The notes: generated by a model from the sequence alone, not told the origin. DNA of 64,000 nucleotides from Ramlibacter ginsenosidimutans (GCF_016654015.1 NZ_JAEPWM010000003.1:333302-397301); one strand, 5' to 3'. Positions 12,332 through 20,593 are shown, counted from the stretch's first letter. Program-made: numbers and translations.

Positions 12332-13322
12332 CGGTCGCTTTCCTCCGGCGCAGCGCGCGTTCCACCAGCCCGAGCAGGCCGCGTGGCGCGAACGTCACGA
12401 GCAGCACGATGAACAGTCCCATCCACAACTGCCAGTGCTTGCCGCCGTCGAAGCCGGCTATGGTGGGGACGTCCTTGAAGACGTGCAGCAGGTACTCGAA
12501 GGCAAAGGCGCCGACGATCGCCCCGGCGAAGTTGCCGGTGCCGCCGAGGATCACCATCATGATGGCGTGCGCACTGGCCTGGAAGCCCATGAGCTCCGGG
12601 TTCACGAAGCCGGTCTGCGCGCCCCACAGGTACCCGGCGAGCCCGGCCAGCGCGCCGGCGAGGGTGAACGCGGCCAGCTTGTAGCCGAAGGTGCCGAAAC
12701 CCATGGCACGCATGCGGTGCTCATTGACCCGGATGCCGGCCAGCGCGCGCCCGAACGGGCTGAACAGCAGCCGACGCAGGAACGCGTAGACCAGCAGCAG
12801 CACCGCGAGGATGAAGTAGTAGAAGACGCGCTTGTCCTCGAGGTCGAACAGTCCGGCCGCGGGCTTGAAGTTGATGTAGATGCCGTCCGAGCCGCCCAGG
12901 ACCTTGTTGTCGAAGAACAGGTAGAACACCATCTGCGCGAACGCCATGGTGACCATGATGAAGTAGATGCCGTGCGTGCGGACCACGAAGAAGCCGATCA
13001 CCAGCGCCGCCAGCGCGGAGGCGGCCACGCCGGCGGGCAGCGACCACCACAGGCTCACCGGCACGTCCTGCGGCGCCACGAAGGCGAGCACGTAACCGGC
13101 AAGGCCGAAGTAGGCCGCATGCCCCAGCGACACGAGCCCGGTCACGCCTTGCAGCAGGTCCAGGCTCATGGCGAAGATCGCGAGGATCATCATCCGCGCG
13201 ACCATCTGCGTGTAGAACTCGGTGCCGACGAAGGGGAAGGCCAGCAGCGCGGCCAGTCCCGCCAGCAGCGCGAACTTCAGCCCGCGCGGCAGCACCTCCA
13301 GGTGGACGCCGATCGCGCTCAT
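12324..13322 (-). CDS. livM: Liv-type ABC transporter permease (LivM)
   Basis: 332 residues from ATG 13322, which overlaps the livH stop. Hydrophobic throughout, with about eight to ten membrane segments. It contains the LivM hallmark MSLDLLQGVTGLVSLGHAAYFGLAGYV-type region (GLVSLGHAAYFGLAGY) and the cytoplasmic coupling stretch FGRALAGIRVNEHRMRAMGF. Inner-membrane subunit partnered with LivH. The reading frame stays open well upstream of 13322, but that extension is charged sequence inside livH and is not part of the protein. Confidence 0.92.
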   Translation of the reverse strand: MSAIGVHLEVLPRGLKFALLAGLAALLAFPFVGTEFYTQMVARMMILAIFAMSLDLLQGVTGLVSLGHAAYFGLAGYVLAFVAPQDVPVSLWWSLPAGVAASALAALVIGFFVVRTHGIYFIMVTMAFAQMVFYLFFDNKVLGGSDGIYINFKPAAGLFDLEDKRVFYYFILAVLLLVYAFLRRLLFSPFGRALAGIRVNEHRMRAMGFGTFGYKLAAFTLAGALAGLAGYLWGAQTGFVNPELMGFQASAHAIMMVILGGTGNFAGAIVGAFAFEYLLHVFKDVPTIAGFDGGKHWQLWMGLFIVLLVTFAPRGLLGLVERALRRRKATGE

Positions 13323-14182
13323 TGCCGGAACAGCCCTTCGGGTTTCCAGAGCAGCACGGCGGCCATGAGCATGTAGACCAGCATGCCGGCGACCTGCGGC
13401 AGCAGGACCTTGCCGAAGGTGTCGACCAGGCCGACGAGCAGGGCGGCGATGAGCGCGCCGCGCACCGAACCGATGCCGCCGATCACCACGACCACGAAGC
13501 ACATGATCAGCACCTGCGAACCCATGTTCGGGTACACGCTCGAGACGGGCGCGGCGATCATGCCGGCGATGCTTGCGAGACCCACGCCCAGCGCGAACAC
13601 CACGGCGTGGATCAGTTTCACGTTCACGCCGAGCGCTTCGGTCATCTCGTGGTTGAAGGCGCCCGCGCGGATCTTCATGCCCAGCCGGGTCTTCGAGATC
13701 AGCAGGTAGAGGCCCAGCGCCAGCAGCACGCACAGCCCCGACATGAACAGCCGGTACACCGGGTACGACAGGTTGTCGGTGAGCGGGATCGATGCCGAGA
13801 GCACCTGCGGGACGGGCACGCCGTGCACGTCGTCGCCCCAGGCGATGGAGCGCAACTCCTCGAAGATGTAGATCAGCCCGAAGGTGAGGAGCACCTGGTC
13901 CAGGTGGCCGCGCCGGTAGAACTGCCGGAACAGCACGCGCTCCAGCACGAGGCCGAACAGCACGGACAGCACGGTCCCGAGCACGATCGCGAGCACGAGG
14001 CTGCCGGTCTTGGCCGCGAGCGACCAGGCGAGGTAAGCCCCGAGCATGTAGAAGCTGCCATGGGCGAGATTCACCACGCCCATGATCCCGAAGATCAGCG
14101 TCAGGCCCGCGGCCAGCATGAACAGCAGCAGCCCGTACTGCACGCTGTTCAGCAGCTGGATCAGGAAATTGGGGAAGTCCAT
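13319..14182 (-). CDS. livH: Liv-type ABC transporter permease (LivH)
   Basis: 287 residues with about eight membrane segments. IFGIMGVVNLAHGSFYMLGA is the LivH signature; near the end are IGGIGSVRGALIAALLVGLV and the permease tail YMLMAAVLLWKPEGLF. Inner-membrane subunit of the importer, paired with LivM. The 132-base gap before it, after the binding-protein gene, carries strong hairpins that may set different expression levels for the receptor and the membrane subunits. Confidence 0.92.
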   Translation of the reverse strand: MDFPNFLIQLLNSVQYGLLLFMLAAGLTLIFGIMGVVNLAHGSFYMLGAYLAWSLAAKTGSLVLAIVLGTVLSVLFGLVLERVLFRQFYRRGHLDQVLLTFGLIYIFEELRSIAWGDDVHGVPVPQVLSASIPLTDNLSYPVYRLFMSGLCVLLALGLYLLISKTRLGMKIRAGAFNHEMTEALGVNVKLIHAVVFALGVGLASIAGMIAAPVSSVYPNMGSQVLIMCFVVVVIGGIGSVRGALIAALLVGLVDTFGKVLLPQVAGMLVYMLMAAVLLWKPEGLFRQ

Positions 14183-14183
14183 G

Positions 14184-14277
14184 GGGGGCTAGAGGCTAGG
14201 CGCCGGGGACTAGGGAGATGCAGCGCGCTTCGCGCGCACGGATGGGGCCAGGGCTGTTTCCCTAGCCTCTAGCCCCC
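14184..14277. repeat. 17-bp perfect inverted repeat between livK and livH
   Basis: The left arm 14,184-14,200 (GGGGGCTAGAGGCTAGG) is exactly complementary to the right arm 14,261-14,277 (CCTAGCCTCTAGCCCCC), with 60 bases between. The spacer contains a further GCGCGC-ttc-GCGCGC hairpin and extra CTAG-rich pieces (gactaggga and tttccctag). The CTAG-rich composition is unlike coding DNA nearby. It is most likely an intergenic repeat element or RNA processing/stability hairpin; it has no T-run, so a simple terminator is less likely. Confidence 0.75.
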
Positions 14278-14292
14278 GAGAACCTGGCCCCT

Positions 14293-14312
14293 GCGCAGCG
14301 CGAGCGCTGCGC
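14293..14312. terminator. GC-rich hairpin just downstream of the binding-protein gene
   Basis: GCGCAGCGC-ga-GCGCTGCGC, nine-base perfect arms, starts two bases after the stop codon of the substrate-binding protein gene (minus strand). No T-run follows, so it may act as a partial terminator or 3'-end stabiliser rather than a full intrinsic terminator. Such a device is common between a highly expressed receptor gene and its permeases. Confidence 0.45.
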
Positions 14313-14314
14313 GC

Positions 14315-15502
14315 TCAGGCGAGCTTGCATCCCGCTCCCGAATCCGACAGCGCCTTGGCGGCGATGCCGATCACCTTGTTCTCGCCCTTCTCGACGCGGC
14401 GCAGGTACATGTCCTGGATGGGGTTGTGGGCCTTGCTCATCGTCCACTTGCCGCGGGGGCTGTCGATCACGGCCGTTTCGAGCGTCTTGTACAGCGCCTG
14501 CTTGTTGCGGACGTCGCCCTTGGCCGCCAGGAGGCCCTGCACCAGCAGCTGGCCGCTGTCGTAACCCTGGACCGCGTAGACGTCTGGCTGCAGCTTGAAC
14601 GTCTTGGCGTAGTTCAGCCGGAACTCGCGGTTGCGCGGTGTGTCCAGCGAATCGCTGTAGTGCATGGTCGTCATGACGCCCTCTGCGGCGGGACCCGCCG
14701 CATCGAGCACACCTTCAGTGAGGAAGCCGGAACCCCACAACGGAATCTTGTCCTTCAGCCCGGCCGCCGCGTAGTCCTTCATGAACTTCACCGCGGGCGC
14801 CCCGGCGAAGAAGCAGACCACGGCGTCGGGCCGCAGCGAAGCGATCTCGGTGAGCAAGGCCTGGAATTCAACCTGGGGGAAGGGCAGCCCGAGCTCCTTG
14901 ATGATCGTCCCCCCCGCCTTCGTGAAGCTGTCTCGAAATCCCTCGAACGCCTGGTCGCCGGCCGCGTACTTGTGCGTGATCCAGACGGCGCGCCTGATGC
15001 CCCGATCGAACATCGGCTTGCCCAGGGCGAGCGTCGGCTGCGAATTGGTGAACGAGGTGCGGAAGACGTTGGGCGCGCAGAGCGCGCGGGTGGCCTCGTG
15101 GACCCCTGCGTTCGGGATGATGTTCAGGACGCCCGACTCGCGCGCGACCTTGTGGATCCCCATCTGGACGCCGGAGTGCACGGTGCCGATCAGCACGTCG
15201 ACCTTGTCCCGCTGCACCAGGCGGTTCGCGTTCTCCACGCCCTTGGAGGGTTCGGATTCGTCGTCCACCTTGAACCACTCGATCTCGCGGCCACCGAGCT
15301 TGCCGCCTTTCTCGTTGATGGCCATGCGCACGCCGTTCTCGATGGCCACGCCGAGCGCGGCGTAGGCGCCCGTGTAGGGCAGCATGAAGCCGACGCGGAT
15401 CTTGTTGGACTGCGCGCGCACGATCTCCGGCAGCAGCAGGCCCGTGGAAGCCGCGCCGACGAGGGCGGCGCCGCGGGAGAGGACGAGACGGCGGGTGGAC
15501 AT
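14315..15502 (-). CDS. livK: Liv-type periplasmic substrate-binding protein (probable aromatic-acid receptor)
   Basis: 395 residues from ATG 15502, chosen because GAAGGAG lies five bases upstream. A signal peptide is clear (STRRLVLSRGAALVGAA... ending near VRAQ); the leading arginine pair makes Tat export possible. The mature part is a type I periplasmic binding fold of the Peripla_BP_6 kind: RVGFMLPYTGAYAALG at its start, VDVLIGTVHSG, and GYDSGQLLVQGL near the end. It is the receptor of the LivHMGF importer encoded downstream. Its place after the benzoate-CoA ligase gene suggests benzoate or a related acid as ligand; that is inference. Confidence 0.88.
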   Translation of the reverse strand: MSTRRLVLSRGAALVGAASTGLLLPEIVRAQSNKIRVGFMLPYTGAYAALGVAIENGVRMAINEKGGKLGGREIEWFKVDDESEPSKGVENANRLVQRDKVDVLIGTVHSGVQMGIHKVARESGVLNIIPNAGVHEATRALCAPNVFRTSFTNSQPTLALGKPMFDRGIRRAVWITHKYAAGDQAFEGFRDSFTKAGGTIIKELGLPFPQVEFQALLTEIASLRPDAVVCFFAGAPAVKFMKDYAAAGLKDKIPLWGSGFLTEGVLDAAGPAAEGVMTTMHYSDSLDTPRNREFRLNYAKTFKLQPDVYAVQGYDSGQLLVQGLLAAKGDVRNKQALYKTLETAVIDSPRGKWTMSKAHNPIQDMYLRRVEKGENKVIGIAAKALSDSGAGCKLA

Positions 15503-15579
15503 GGACGCTCCTTCGTTGTGTTCTGACAGCCGCAGCGATTGTGCGTGCGCGTGCGCGCGCCGCACACCATCGCTTTCCC

Positions 15580-17151
15580 TCAGGACGCAGCGGCGCGCAG
15601 CTTGAAGCGCTGGATCTTGCCAGTAGCCGTCTTCGGCAGTTCGGGCACGAAGGCGATCCAGCGCGGGTACTTGTACGGCGCCAGCCGCGACTTGACGTGC
15701 GCTTGCAGGTCCTCGGCGCTGGCCTGCTGTCCCGACTTCAACACCACGTAGGCCTTCGGCTTGGTCAGGCCGTCGTGGTCGGCGACGCCGATCACCGCGG
15801 CCTCGAGCACCGAGGCGTGCGTCATCAGGCAGGCCTCGACCTCGAAGGGCGAGACGTAGATGCCGCCCACCTTCAGCATGTCGTCGCTGCGGCCGCCGTA
15901 GGTGTAGTAGCCGTCGGCGTCGCGCGTGTACTTGTCGCCGCTGCGGGTCCACTCGCCGGCGAAAGTCGCCTTGGTCTTGCTGCGGTTGTTCCAGTACATG
16001 AGGGCCGCGCTCGGCCCTGAGATCTGCAGCTCGCCGATCTCGCCGTCGTCGCATTCGTGGCCGTCGTCGCCGACGATGCGCAGTTCGTAGCCGGGCACGG
16101 GCTGGCCCGTCGTTCCGTAGCGCACCTGGCCCGGACGGTTGGACAGGAAGATGTGGAGCATCTCGGTCGAGCCGATGCCGTCCAGGATCTCGCAGCCGTA
16201 CTCGCGGGTCCAGCGCTCACCGATCTCGGCAGGCAGCGCTTCGCCGGCACTCGCGCAGACACGCAGGGCGATTTCGCTTTTCTTCGGCCGGCTCGCATCC
16301 GCCAGCAGCGCGGCGTACAGCGTCGGCACGCCGTAGAAGATCGTGGGCCGATGCTCCTTCAGGATCCGGAACACGTCCGCGGGCGTGGGACGCGAGGGCA
16401 GCAGGACGGTCGTGGCGCCGACGCTGAGGGGGAAGGTGAGGGCGTTGCCCAGCCCGTAGGCGAAGAACAGTTTGGCGGCCGAATAGACGACGTCGTTCTC
16501 GCGGATGCCGAGGATTGCGCGGCCATAGAGCTCCGCAGTCTGGATCAGGTGGCTGTGCAGGTGCACCGTGCCCTTGGGCGTGCCGGTGGAGCCGCTGGAA
16601 TAAAGCCAGAAACACGCGTCGTCGCTGCACGTTCCGGCCAGTTCGCTCGTGGCGCGTCCCGAGGCGACCAGTTGCGCGACCGAGCGTTCGCCGCTGTCGC
16701 CGGCAATGAACACGTGCTTGAGCGTCGAGACCTGGCCCATCAGCGTCTCGAACGTGGGCAGCAGCGGCCTGGACACGAACAAGGCCTGCGCGCGCGAGTC
16801 GCGCAGCATGAAGTCGAAGTCCCTGGTGGTGAGGAGCGTGTTCGCCGCGATCGGCACCACGCCGGCGAGGATGCATCCCAGGAACACGACCGGCCACTCG
16901 AGCGTGTCGAGCATCGCCAGCATCACGCGCGTTTCGGGCGCGAAGCCGCGTGCGCGCAGTGCGTCGGCGAACCGGTGCGCCTGTTCGTCGAGTTGCGCAT
17001 ACGTGAGCGTCTCGCCACTGGATGCATCGACGTAGGCGACCTTGTCGGACCGCGCGGCATTGCGGCGAAGCAGGTCGTGCGCCGCGTTGTAGTCGCGCGG
17101 GATCTCGACGCGCGGCGGGCTGGTGCTGTGGTCGGCGTGGCTCAGGTGCAT
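15580..17151 (-). CDS. bclA: Benzoate-CoA ligase
   Basis: 523 residues from ATG 17151 with AAAGGAGA six bases upstream. Member of the AMP-forming acyl-CoA synthetase family: P-loop-like WLYSSGSTGTPKGTVH, GIGSTEMLHIFLSN, YYTYGGRSDDMLKVGG and the catalytic-lysine tail PKTATGKIQRFKLR. The STEMLHIFLSN sequence and the length match benzoate-CoA ligases rather than fatty-acid enzymes. It activates benzoate with ATP and CoA to benzoyl-CoA, the substrate of BoxB. It lies between the flavodoxin-like gene and the importer genes on one strand, divergent from boxRCB. Confidence 0.92.
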   Translation of the reverse strand: MHLSHADHSTSPPRVEIPRDYNAAHDLLRRNAARSDKVAYVDASSGETLTYAQLDEQAHRFADALRARGFAPETRVMLAMLDTLEWPVVFLGCILAGVVPIAANTLLTTRDFDFMLRDSRAQALFVSRPLLPTFETLMGQVSTLKHVFIAGDSGERSVAQLVASGRATSELAGTCSDDACFWLYSSGSTGTPKGTVHLHSHLIQTAELYGRAILGIRENDVVYSAAKLFFAYGLGNALTFPLSVGATTVLLPSRPTPADVFRILKEHRPTIFYGVPTLYAALLADASRPKKSEIALRVCASAGEALPAEIGERWTREYGCEILDGIGSTEMLHIFLSNRPGQVRYGTTGQPVPGYELRIVGDDGHECDDGEIGELQISGPSAALMYWNNRSKTKATFAGEWTRSGDKYTRDADGYYTYGGRSDDMLKVGGIYVSPFEVEACLMTHASVLEAAVIGVADHDGLTKPKAYVVLKSGQQASAEDLQAHVKSRLAPYKYPRWIAFVPELPKTATGKIQRFKLRAAAS

Positions 17152-17198
17152 TCGTTGTCTCCTTTGACCGGGACCTCGCAGGGCCCTCGTAACCCTCG

Positions 17199-17272
17199 CA
17201 GGCTGGGGTAAGCGAAGGCGAACCCCAGCGCTCGCGCACGCTGGGGTTCGCTCTCGCTCACCACCAGCCTAC
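17199..17272. repeat. Intergenic inverted-repeat element, copy A
   Basis: GCGAACCCCAGC (17,218-17,229) and GCTGGGGTTCGC (17,240-17,251) form a perfect 12-base stem with a 10-base loop. The stretch 17,240-17,272 matches the left arm of copy B (20,505-20,537) at 31 of 33 positions, and 17,199-17,229 resembles copy B's right arm. The arm order is reversed relative to copy B. It fills the gap between the flavodoxin-like gene and the ligase gene. Confidence 0.85.
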
Positions 17273-17275
17273 GAC

Positions 17276-17761
17276 TCACGCGGCCGTCTGTTCCTTGTTC
17301 TTCAGCGCCGGGATCGCTTCGTTCTGCAGCCACTCGCGGCACCACGCGGTGCCGACTTCCTCGGGCATGGTGCCTGCACTGGCGTCGTGGCACCAGACCT
17401 CGCCGATGCGCTGCGCGCCCAGGCCCTGCAGGCGCTCGTCGAACTTCTTGCCGCCGAAGCAGAAGGTCTGCGCGTAGGTGCGGTCGCCCAGGGCGATCAC
17501 GCCATAGCGCACGTGGCCGAGGAATCTGGGCTGCGTGTCCAGCGAGTCGTACAGGGCGCGCGCGTTGTCGGGGACATCGCCCGAGCCGTAGGTGGACGAG
17601 CAGATGAGATATAGCGCATCTTCATCGAAGACGGAGATGTCGCGGCCGTCCATCATCACGACTTCGATGTCATCCACGAGGTCCGCGCAATCCATCTGGA
17701 TGGCCTGGGCGACGTAGTCGGCCGTGCTGGTCATGGTGCCGACGAGGATCTTGAGCTTCAT
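17276..17761 (-). CDS. MioC-like flavodoxin
   Basis: 161 residues from ATG 17761. It begins KILVGTMTSTADYVAQAI, the flavodoxin phosphate-binding loop, and contains ICSSTYGSGDVPDNA and YGVIALGDRTYAQTFCFGGK, the two further FMN-contact loops of MioC/sulfite-reductase-type flavodoxins. It should be a small cytoplasmic FMN electron carrier. It is the first gene downstream of the leftward promoter and is followed by the benzoate-CoA ligase. A role in passing electrons to the BoxB epoxidase is plausible because no boxA reductase is seen nearby, but that is inference. The start has only a weak ribosome site. Confidence 0.85.
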   Translation of the reverse strand: MKLKILVGTMTSTADYVAQAIQMDCADLVDDIEVVMMDGRDISVFDEDALYLICSSTYGSGDVPDNARALYDSLDTQPRFLGHVRYGVIALGDRTYAQTFCFGGKKFDERLQGLGAQRIGEVWCHDASAGTMPEEVGTAWCREWLQNEAIPALKNKEQTAA

Positions 17762-17789
17762 GTGGTTCCGATCACATGCAGTAAACTGC

Positions 17790-17817
17790 TTGACAACTGA
17801 TTTGCAGGAAGTATAGT
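17790..17817 (+). promoter_or_regulatory. Promoter of boxR-boxC-boxB
   Basis: TTGACA (17,790-17,795), a 16-base spacer and TATAGT (17,812-17,817) make a near-consensus sigma-70 promoter. Transcription would start near 17,824, about 48 bases before the boxR ATG. Its -10 overlaps both the opposing promoter and a dyad that is a likely repressor site. Confidence 0.7.
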
Positions 17818-17821
17818 GCAA
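17802..17821. promoter_or_regulatory. Candidate BoxR operator overlapping both -10 boxes
   Basis: TTGCA-N10-TGCAA is a perfect 5-base dyad lying across the shared -10 region. A second, imperfect site TGCA-gtaaac-TGCT at 17,777-17,790 resembles the TGCA-N6-TGCA boxes reported for the BoxR relative BzdR. The location predicts repression of both operons by BoxR, relieved by benzoyl-CoA, as known for this regulator family. Confidence 0.55.
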
Positions 17822-17837
17822 TCTTGATTTAGCGCAA
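17810..17837 (-). promoter_or_regulatory. Promoter of the flavodoxin-bclA-liv operon
   Basis: On the minus strand, TTGCGC (17,837-17,832), a 16-base spacer and TATACT (17,815-17,810) make a plausible sigma-70 promoter. The two -10 boxes overlap within AGTATAGT, so the two divergent operons cannot both hold polymerase at once. Confidence 0.6.
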
Positions 17838-17871
17838 GGTTTTCGTTTCCCGCGTGCTCCTCCATCCGTCC

Positions 17872-18795
17872 ATGCAACTCCGGTCCGACACCGACAACCA
17901 ACGCGCCACGCTCGCGGAGCTGGGCGGCCGCGTGCGTGCCTGGCGCGCACGGCGCGGCATGACGCGCAAGCAGCTCGCCGTGGACTCGGGCCTGTCCGAG
18001 CGCTTCCTGCACGACGTGGAGAGCGGCAAGGGCAACGTGTCGATCAACTCGCTCGAAGCCGCCGCGCGCGCGCTGAACATCACCATTCTCGACCTGCTGC
18101 AGGATGCGCCTCGGCCCGCCCTGGCGCGTGTGCAAGGCCTGGTGGCGCGCCTCGACGATGCGCAGCTGGACCAGGCCTATGCCCTGCTCGGCACGAGCTT
18201 CGGCCTGGCGGATGCGCAAGGCCGCGAGCAGCGCATTGCGCTGGTCGGCCTGCGCGGTGCGGGCAAGACCACGCTGGGTGCGCAGCTGGCCGCCCACCGT
18301 GGCGTTCCCTTCATCGAACTCGACCGCGAGATCGAGCGCGAGGCGGGCACCAGCATGAACGAGATCCTGCTGCTGCACGGGCAGGCCGGCTTCCGCCGCT
18401 ATGAAAGGCGTGCACTCCTGCGCATTGCGGAGGAACATGCGCAAGGCGTGGTGATGACCACCGGCGGCAGCATCGTCAGCGAGCGCGAGACCTTCGACCT
18501 GCTGCAAAGCCATTTCTACTGCGTCTGGGTGAAGGCCAGCCCGGAAGAGCACATGAGCCGCGTCGTCGCCCAGGGCGACATGCGGCCCTTCAACGCGGGC
18601 GACGGCGCGGAGCTGCCGCGCGGCGCGGTGAACGAGGCGCTGGAGGACATCCGCCGCATCCTGTCCAGCCGCGAAGCCCTGTATGCGCGCGCCGATGCCG
18701 TGGTGGACACCGCGGCGCGCACTGTCAAGCAGTCCCTGAAAGACCTGGAGCGGGCCGTGCCCGCGCCGCAAGCAACGACCCTGGAGACCCGATGA
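17872..18795 (+). CDS. boxR: BoxR, transcriptional regulator of the box pathway (HTH plus shikimate-kinase-like domain)
   Basis: 307 residues from ATG 17872; an in-frame GTG at 17854 would add six residues, and neither start has a strong ribosome site. The N-terminal third is an HTH_3/XRE domain (RVRAWRARRGMTRKQLAVDS, then ESGKGNVSINSLEAAARAL). The C-terminal part is a shikimate-kinase-like fold with Walker A VGLRGAGKTTLG, FIELDREIE and MTTGGSIVSE. This two-domain layout is that of BzdR/BoxR, in which the kinase-like domain senses benzoyl-CoA. It sits divergently from the flavodoxin-ligase-importer operon and overlaps boxC by four bases (ATGA), so it is probably autoregulated with the genes it controls. 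Confidence 0.93.
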   Translation: MQLRSDTDNQRATLAELGGRVRAWRARRGMTRKQLAVDSGLSERFLHDVESGKGNVSINSLEAAARALNITILDLLQDAPRPALARVQGLVARLDDAQLDQAYALLGTSFGLADAQGREQRIALVGLRGAGKTTLGAQLAAHRGVPFIELDREIEREAGTSMNEILLLHGQAGFRRYERRALLRIAEEHAQGVVMTTGGSIVSERETFDLLQSHFYCVWVKASPEEHMSRVVAQGDMRPFNAGDGAELPRGAVNEALEDIRRILSSREALYARADAVVDTAARTVKQSLKDLERAVPAPQATTLETR

Positions 18796-20495
18796 ACGCC
18801 ATGACCGAACCCCTGCTGTTCAAGCAGGTGCTGGCCGGCGAGGAACGCGAGCTGGTGAGCTTCGCCACGCATCCTTCCCGCTACCGCCACTGGACGCTGA
18901 ACGTGGAAGGCGACGTCGCGCGCCTGAAGCTGGACATCGACGAGGACGGCGGCATCAAGCCCGGCTACAAGCTGAAGCTCAATTCGTACGACCTGGGCGT
19001 CGACATCGAGCTGCACGACGCGCTGAACCGCATCCGCTTCGAACACCCCGGCGTCAAGGTGGTCGTGTTCGAGAGCGCGAAGGAACGCATCTGGTGCTCC
19101 GGCGCCAACATCTACATGCTGGGACTGTCCACGCATGCCTGGAAGGTGAACTTCTGCAAGTTCACCAACGAGACGCGCAACGGCCTGGAAGACTCCTCCC
19201 GGCACGAAGGGCTGAAGTCCCTCGCCGCCGTGACGGGCGCCTGCGCGGGCGGCGGCTACGAGCTGGCGCTGGCGTGCGACCGCATCGCGATGGTGGACGA
19301 TCGCTCGTCCACGGTGAGCCTGCCCGAAGTGCCGCTGCTCGGCGTGCTGCCCGGGACCGGCGGCCTCACCCGCGTGACCGACAAGCGCAAGGTGCGCCGC
19401 GACCTCGCCGACATCTTCTGCACGACCAGCGAAGGCGTCCGGGCCGACCGCGCCAGGGACTGGAAGCTGATCGACGAACACGCGAAGCCGCAGCAATTCG
19501 GCGCGCTGGTGGACAAGGAAGTCGCGGCGCTGCGCGCGCAGTCCACCCGCCAGGGTCCGGAGCAGGGCGTCGAGCTCACGCCCCTGCAGGCGACGATCGA
19601 CGAGCAGGGCTACCACTATGGGCTGGTGGACGTGCAGGTCGATCGCGCGACCCGCGTCGCCACGATCACGGTGAAGGCGCCCGCTGCCGCGATCGCGTCC
19701 ACGCCGGAGGCGATCGTCGCGGCCGGCGTGAGCTGGTGGCCGCTGCAGATGGCCCGCGAACTGGACGACGCGATCCTGAACCTGCGCACGAACGAACTCG
19801 AGATCGGCACGTGGGTGCTCAAGACGCGCGGCGACGCCAACCTGGTGATGCTCGCCGACGCCACCCTGGAAAAGCACAAGGACCACTGGCTCGTGCGCGA
19901 GACCGTGGGGCTGCTGCGCCGCACGCTGGCGCGGCTGGACGTCACCAGCCGCTCGCTGATTGCGCTGGTCGACGAGGGTTCCGCCTTCGCCGGCACGCTG
20001 TACGAACTGGCGCTGGCCTGCGACCGCATCTACATGCTGGACCTGCCCGATGCGCCCGACGCTGCGCCGGCGCTGCGCCTGAACGTGGCGAACTTCGGCC
20101 GCTACCCCGAAGTGAACGGTCTCACCCGGCTGCAGACGCGCTTCAACGAGGACGCGCAGACGATCGCGCAGCTGCAAGGCCTGCAGGACAGCCCGCTGCG
20201 CGCCGACCAGGCGCTGGGACTGGGTTTGGTCACGCTGACGCCCGACGACATCGACTGGGACGACGAGATCCGCCTGATGCTGGAAGAGCGCGCCTCGCTC
20301 TCGCCCGATGCGCTGACCGGCATGGAAGCCTCGCTGCGCTTCCCCGGCAAGGAGACGATGGAGACGCGCGTGTTCGGGCGCCTGTCGGCCTGGCAGAACT
20401 GGATCTTCATCCGCCCGAACGCCGTCGGCGAGGAGGGCGCGCTGAAGTTGTTCGGCAGCGGGAAGAAGGCGAAGTTTGATTGGAAGCGCGTCTGA
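18792..20495 (+). CDS. boxC: 2,3-epoxybenzoyl-CoA dihydrolase BoxC
   Basis: 567 residues, the usual BoxC size, about twice a normal enoyl-CoA hydratase. GGAG lies five bases before the ATG. Crotonase-type segments are clear: VFESAKERIWCSGANIYMLG, TGACAGGGYELALACDRI, LPEVPLLGVLPGTGGLTRVT, and a second, similar FAGTLYELALACDRIYML in the C-terminal half. The enzyme opens the epoxide ring of 2,3-epoxybenzoyl-CoA with two waters, giving the dehydroadipyl-CoA semialdehyde and formate. It follows BoxB in the pathway and precedes boxB in the operon, separated by an intergenic repeat. Confidence 0.95.
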   Translation: MNAMTEPLLFKQVLAGEERELVSFATHPSRYRHWTLNVEGDVARLKLDIDEDGGIKPGYKLKLNSYDLGVDIELHDALNRIRFEHPGVKVVVFESAKERIWCSGANIYMLGLSTHAWKVNFCKFTNETRNGLEDSSRHEGLKSLAAVTGACAGGGYELALACDRIAMVDDRSSTVSLPEVPLLGVLPGTGGLTRVTDKRKVRRDLADIFCTTSEGVRADRARDWKLIDEHAKPQQFGALVDKEVAALRAQSTRQGPEQGVELTPLQATIDEQGYHYGLVDVQVDRATRVATITVKAPAAAIASTPEAIVAAGVSWWPLQMARELDDAILNLRTNELEIGTWVLKTRGDANLVMLADATLEKHKDHWLVRETVGLLRRTLARLDVTSRSLIALVDEGSAFAGTLYELALACDRIYMLDLPDAPDAAPALRLNVANFGRYPEVNGLTRLQTRFNEDAQTIAQLQGLQDSPLRADQALGLGLVTLTPDDIDWDDEIRLMLEERASLSPDALTGMEASLRFPGKETMETRVFGRLSAWQNWIFIRPNAVGEEGALKLFGSGKKAKFDWKRV

Positions 20496-20504
20496 CGACG
20501 CATC

Positions 20505-20593
20505 GCTGGGGTTCGCTTTCGCTCACCGCCAGCCTACAAGAACCGACATCGAATTGCATACGTAGGCTGGCGGTGAGCGCAGCGAACCCCAGC
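20505..20593. repeat. Intergenic inverted-repeat element, copy B
   Basis: The left arm 20,505-20,537 begins GCTGGGGTTCGCTTTCGC and ends CAGCCTAC. The right arm 20,562-20,593 is its complement apart from one small mismatch and indel (TTC against GC). The spacer is 24 bases and AT-richer. It occupies nearly all of the gap between boxC and boxB and would form a long hairpin in the shared transcript. Confidence 0.9.
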
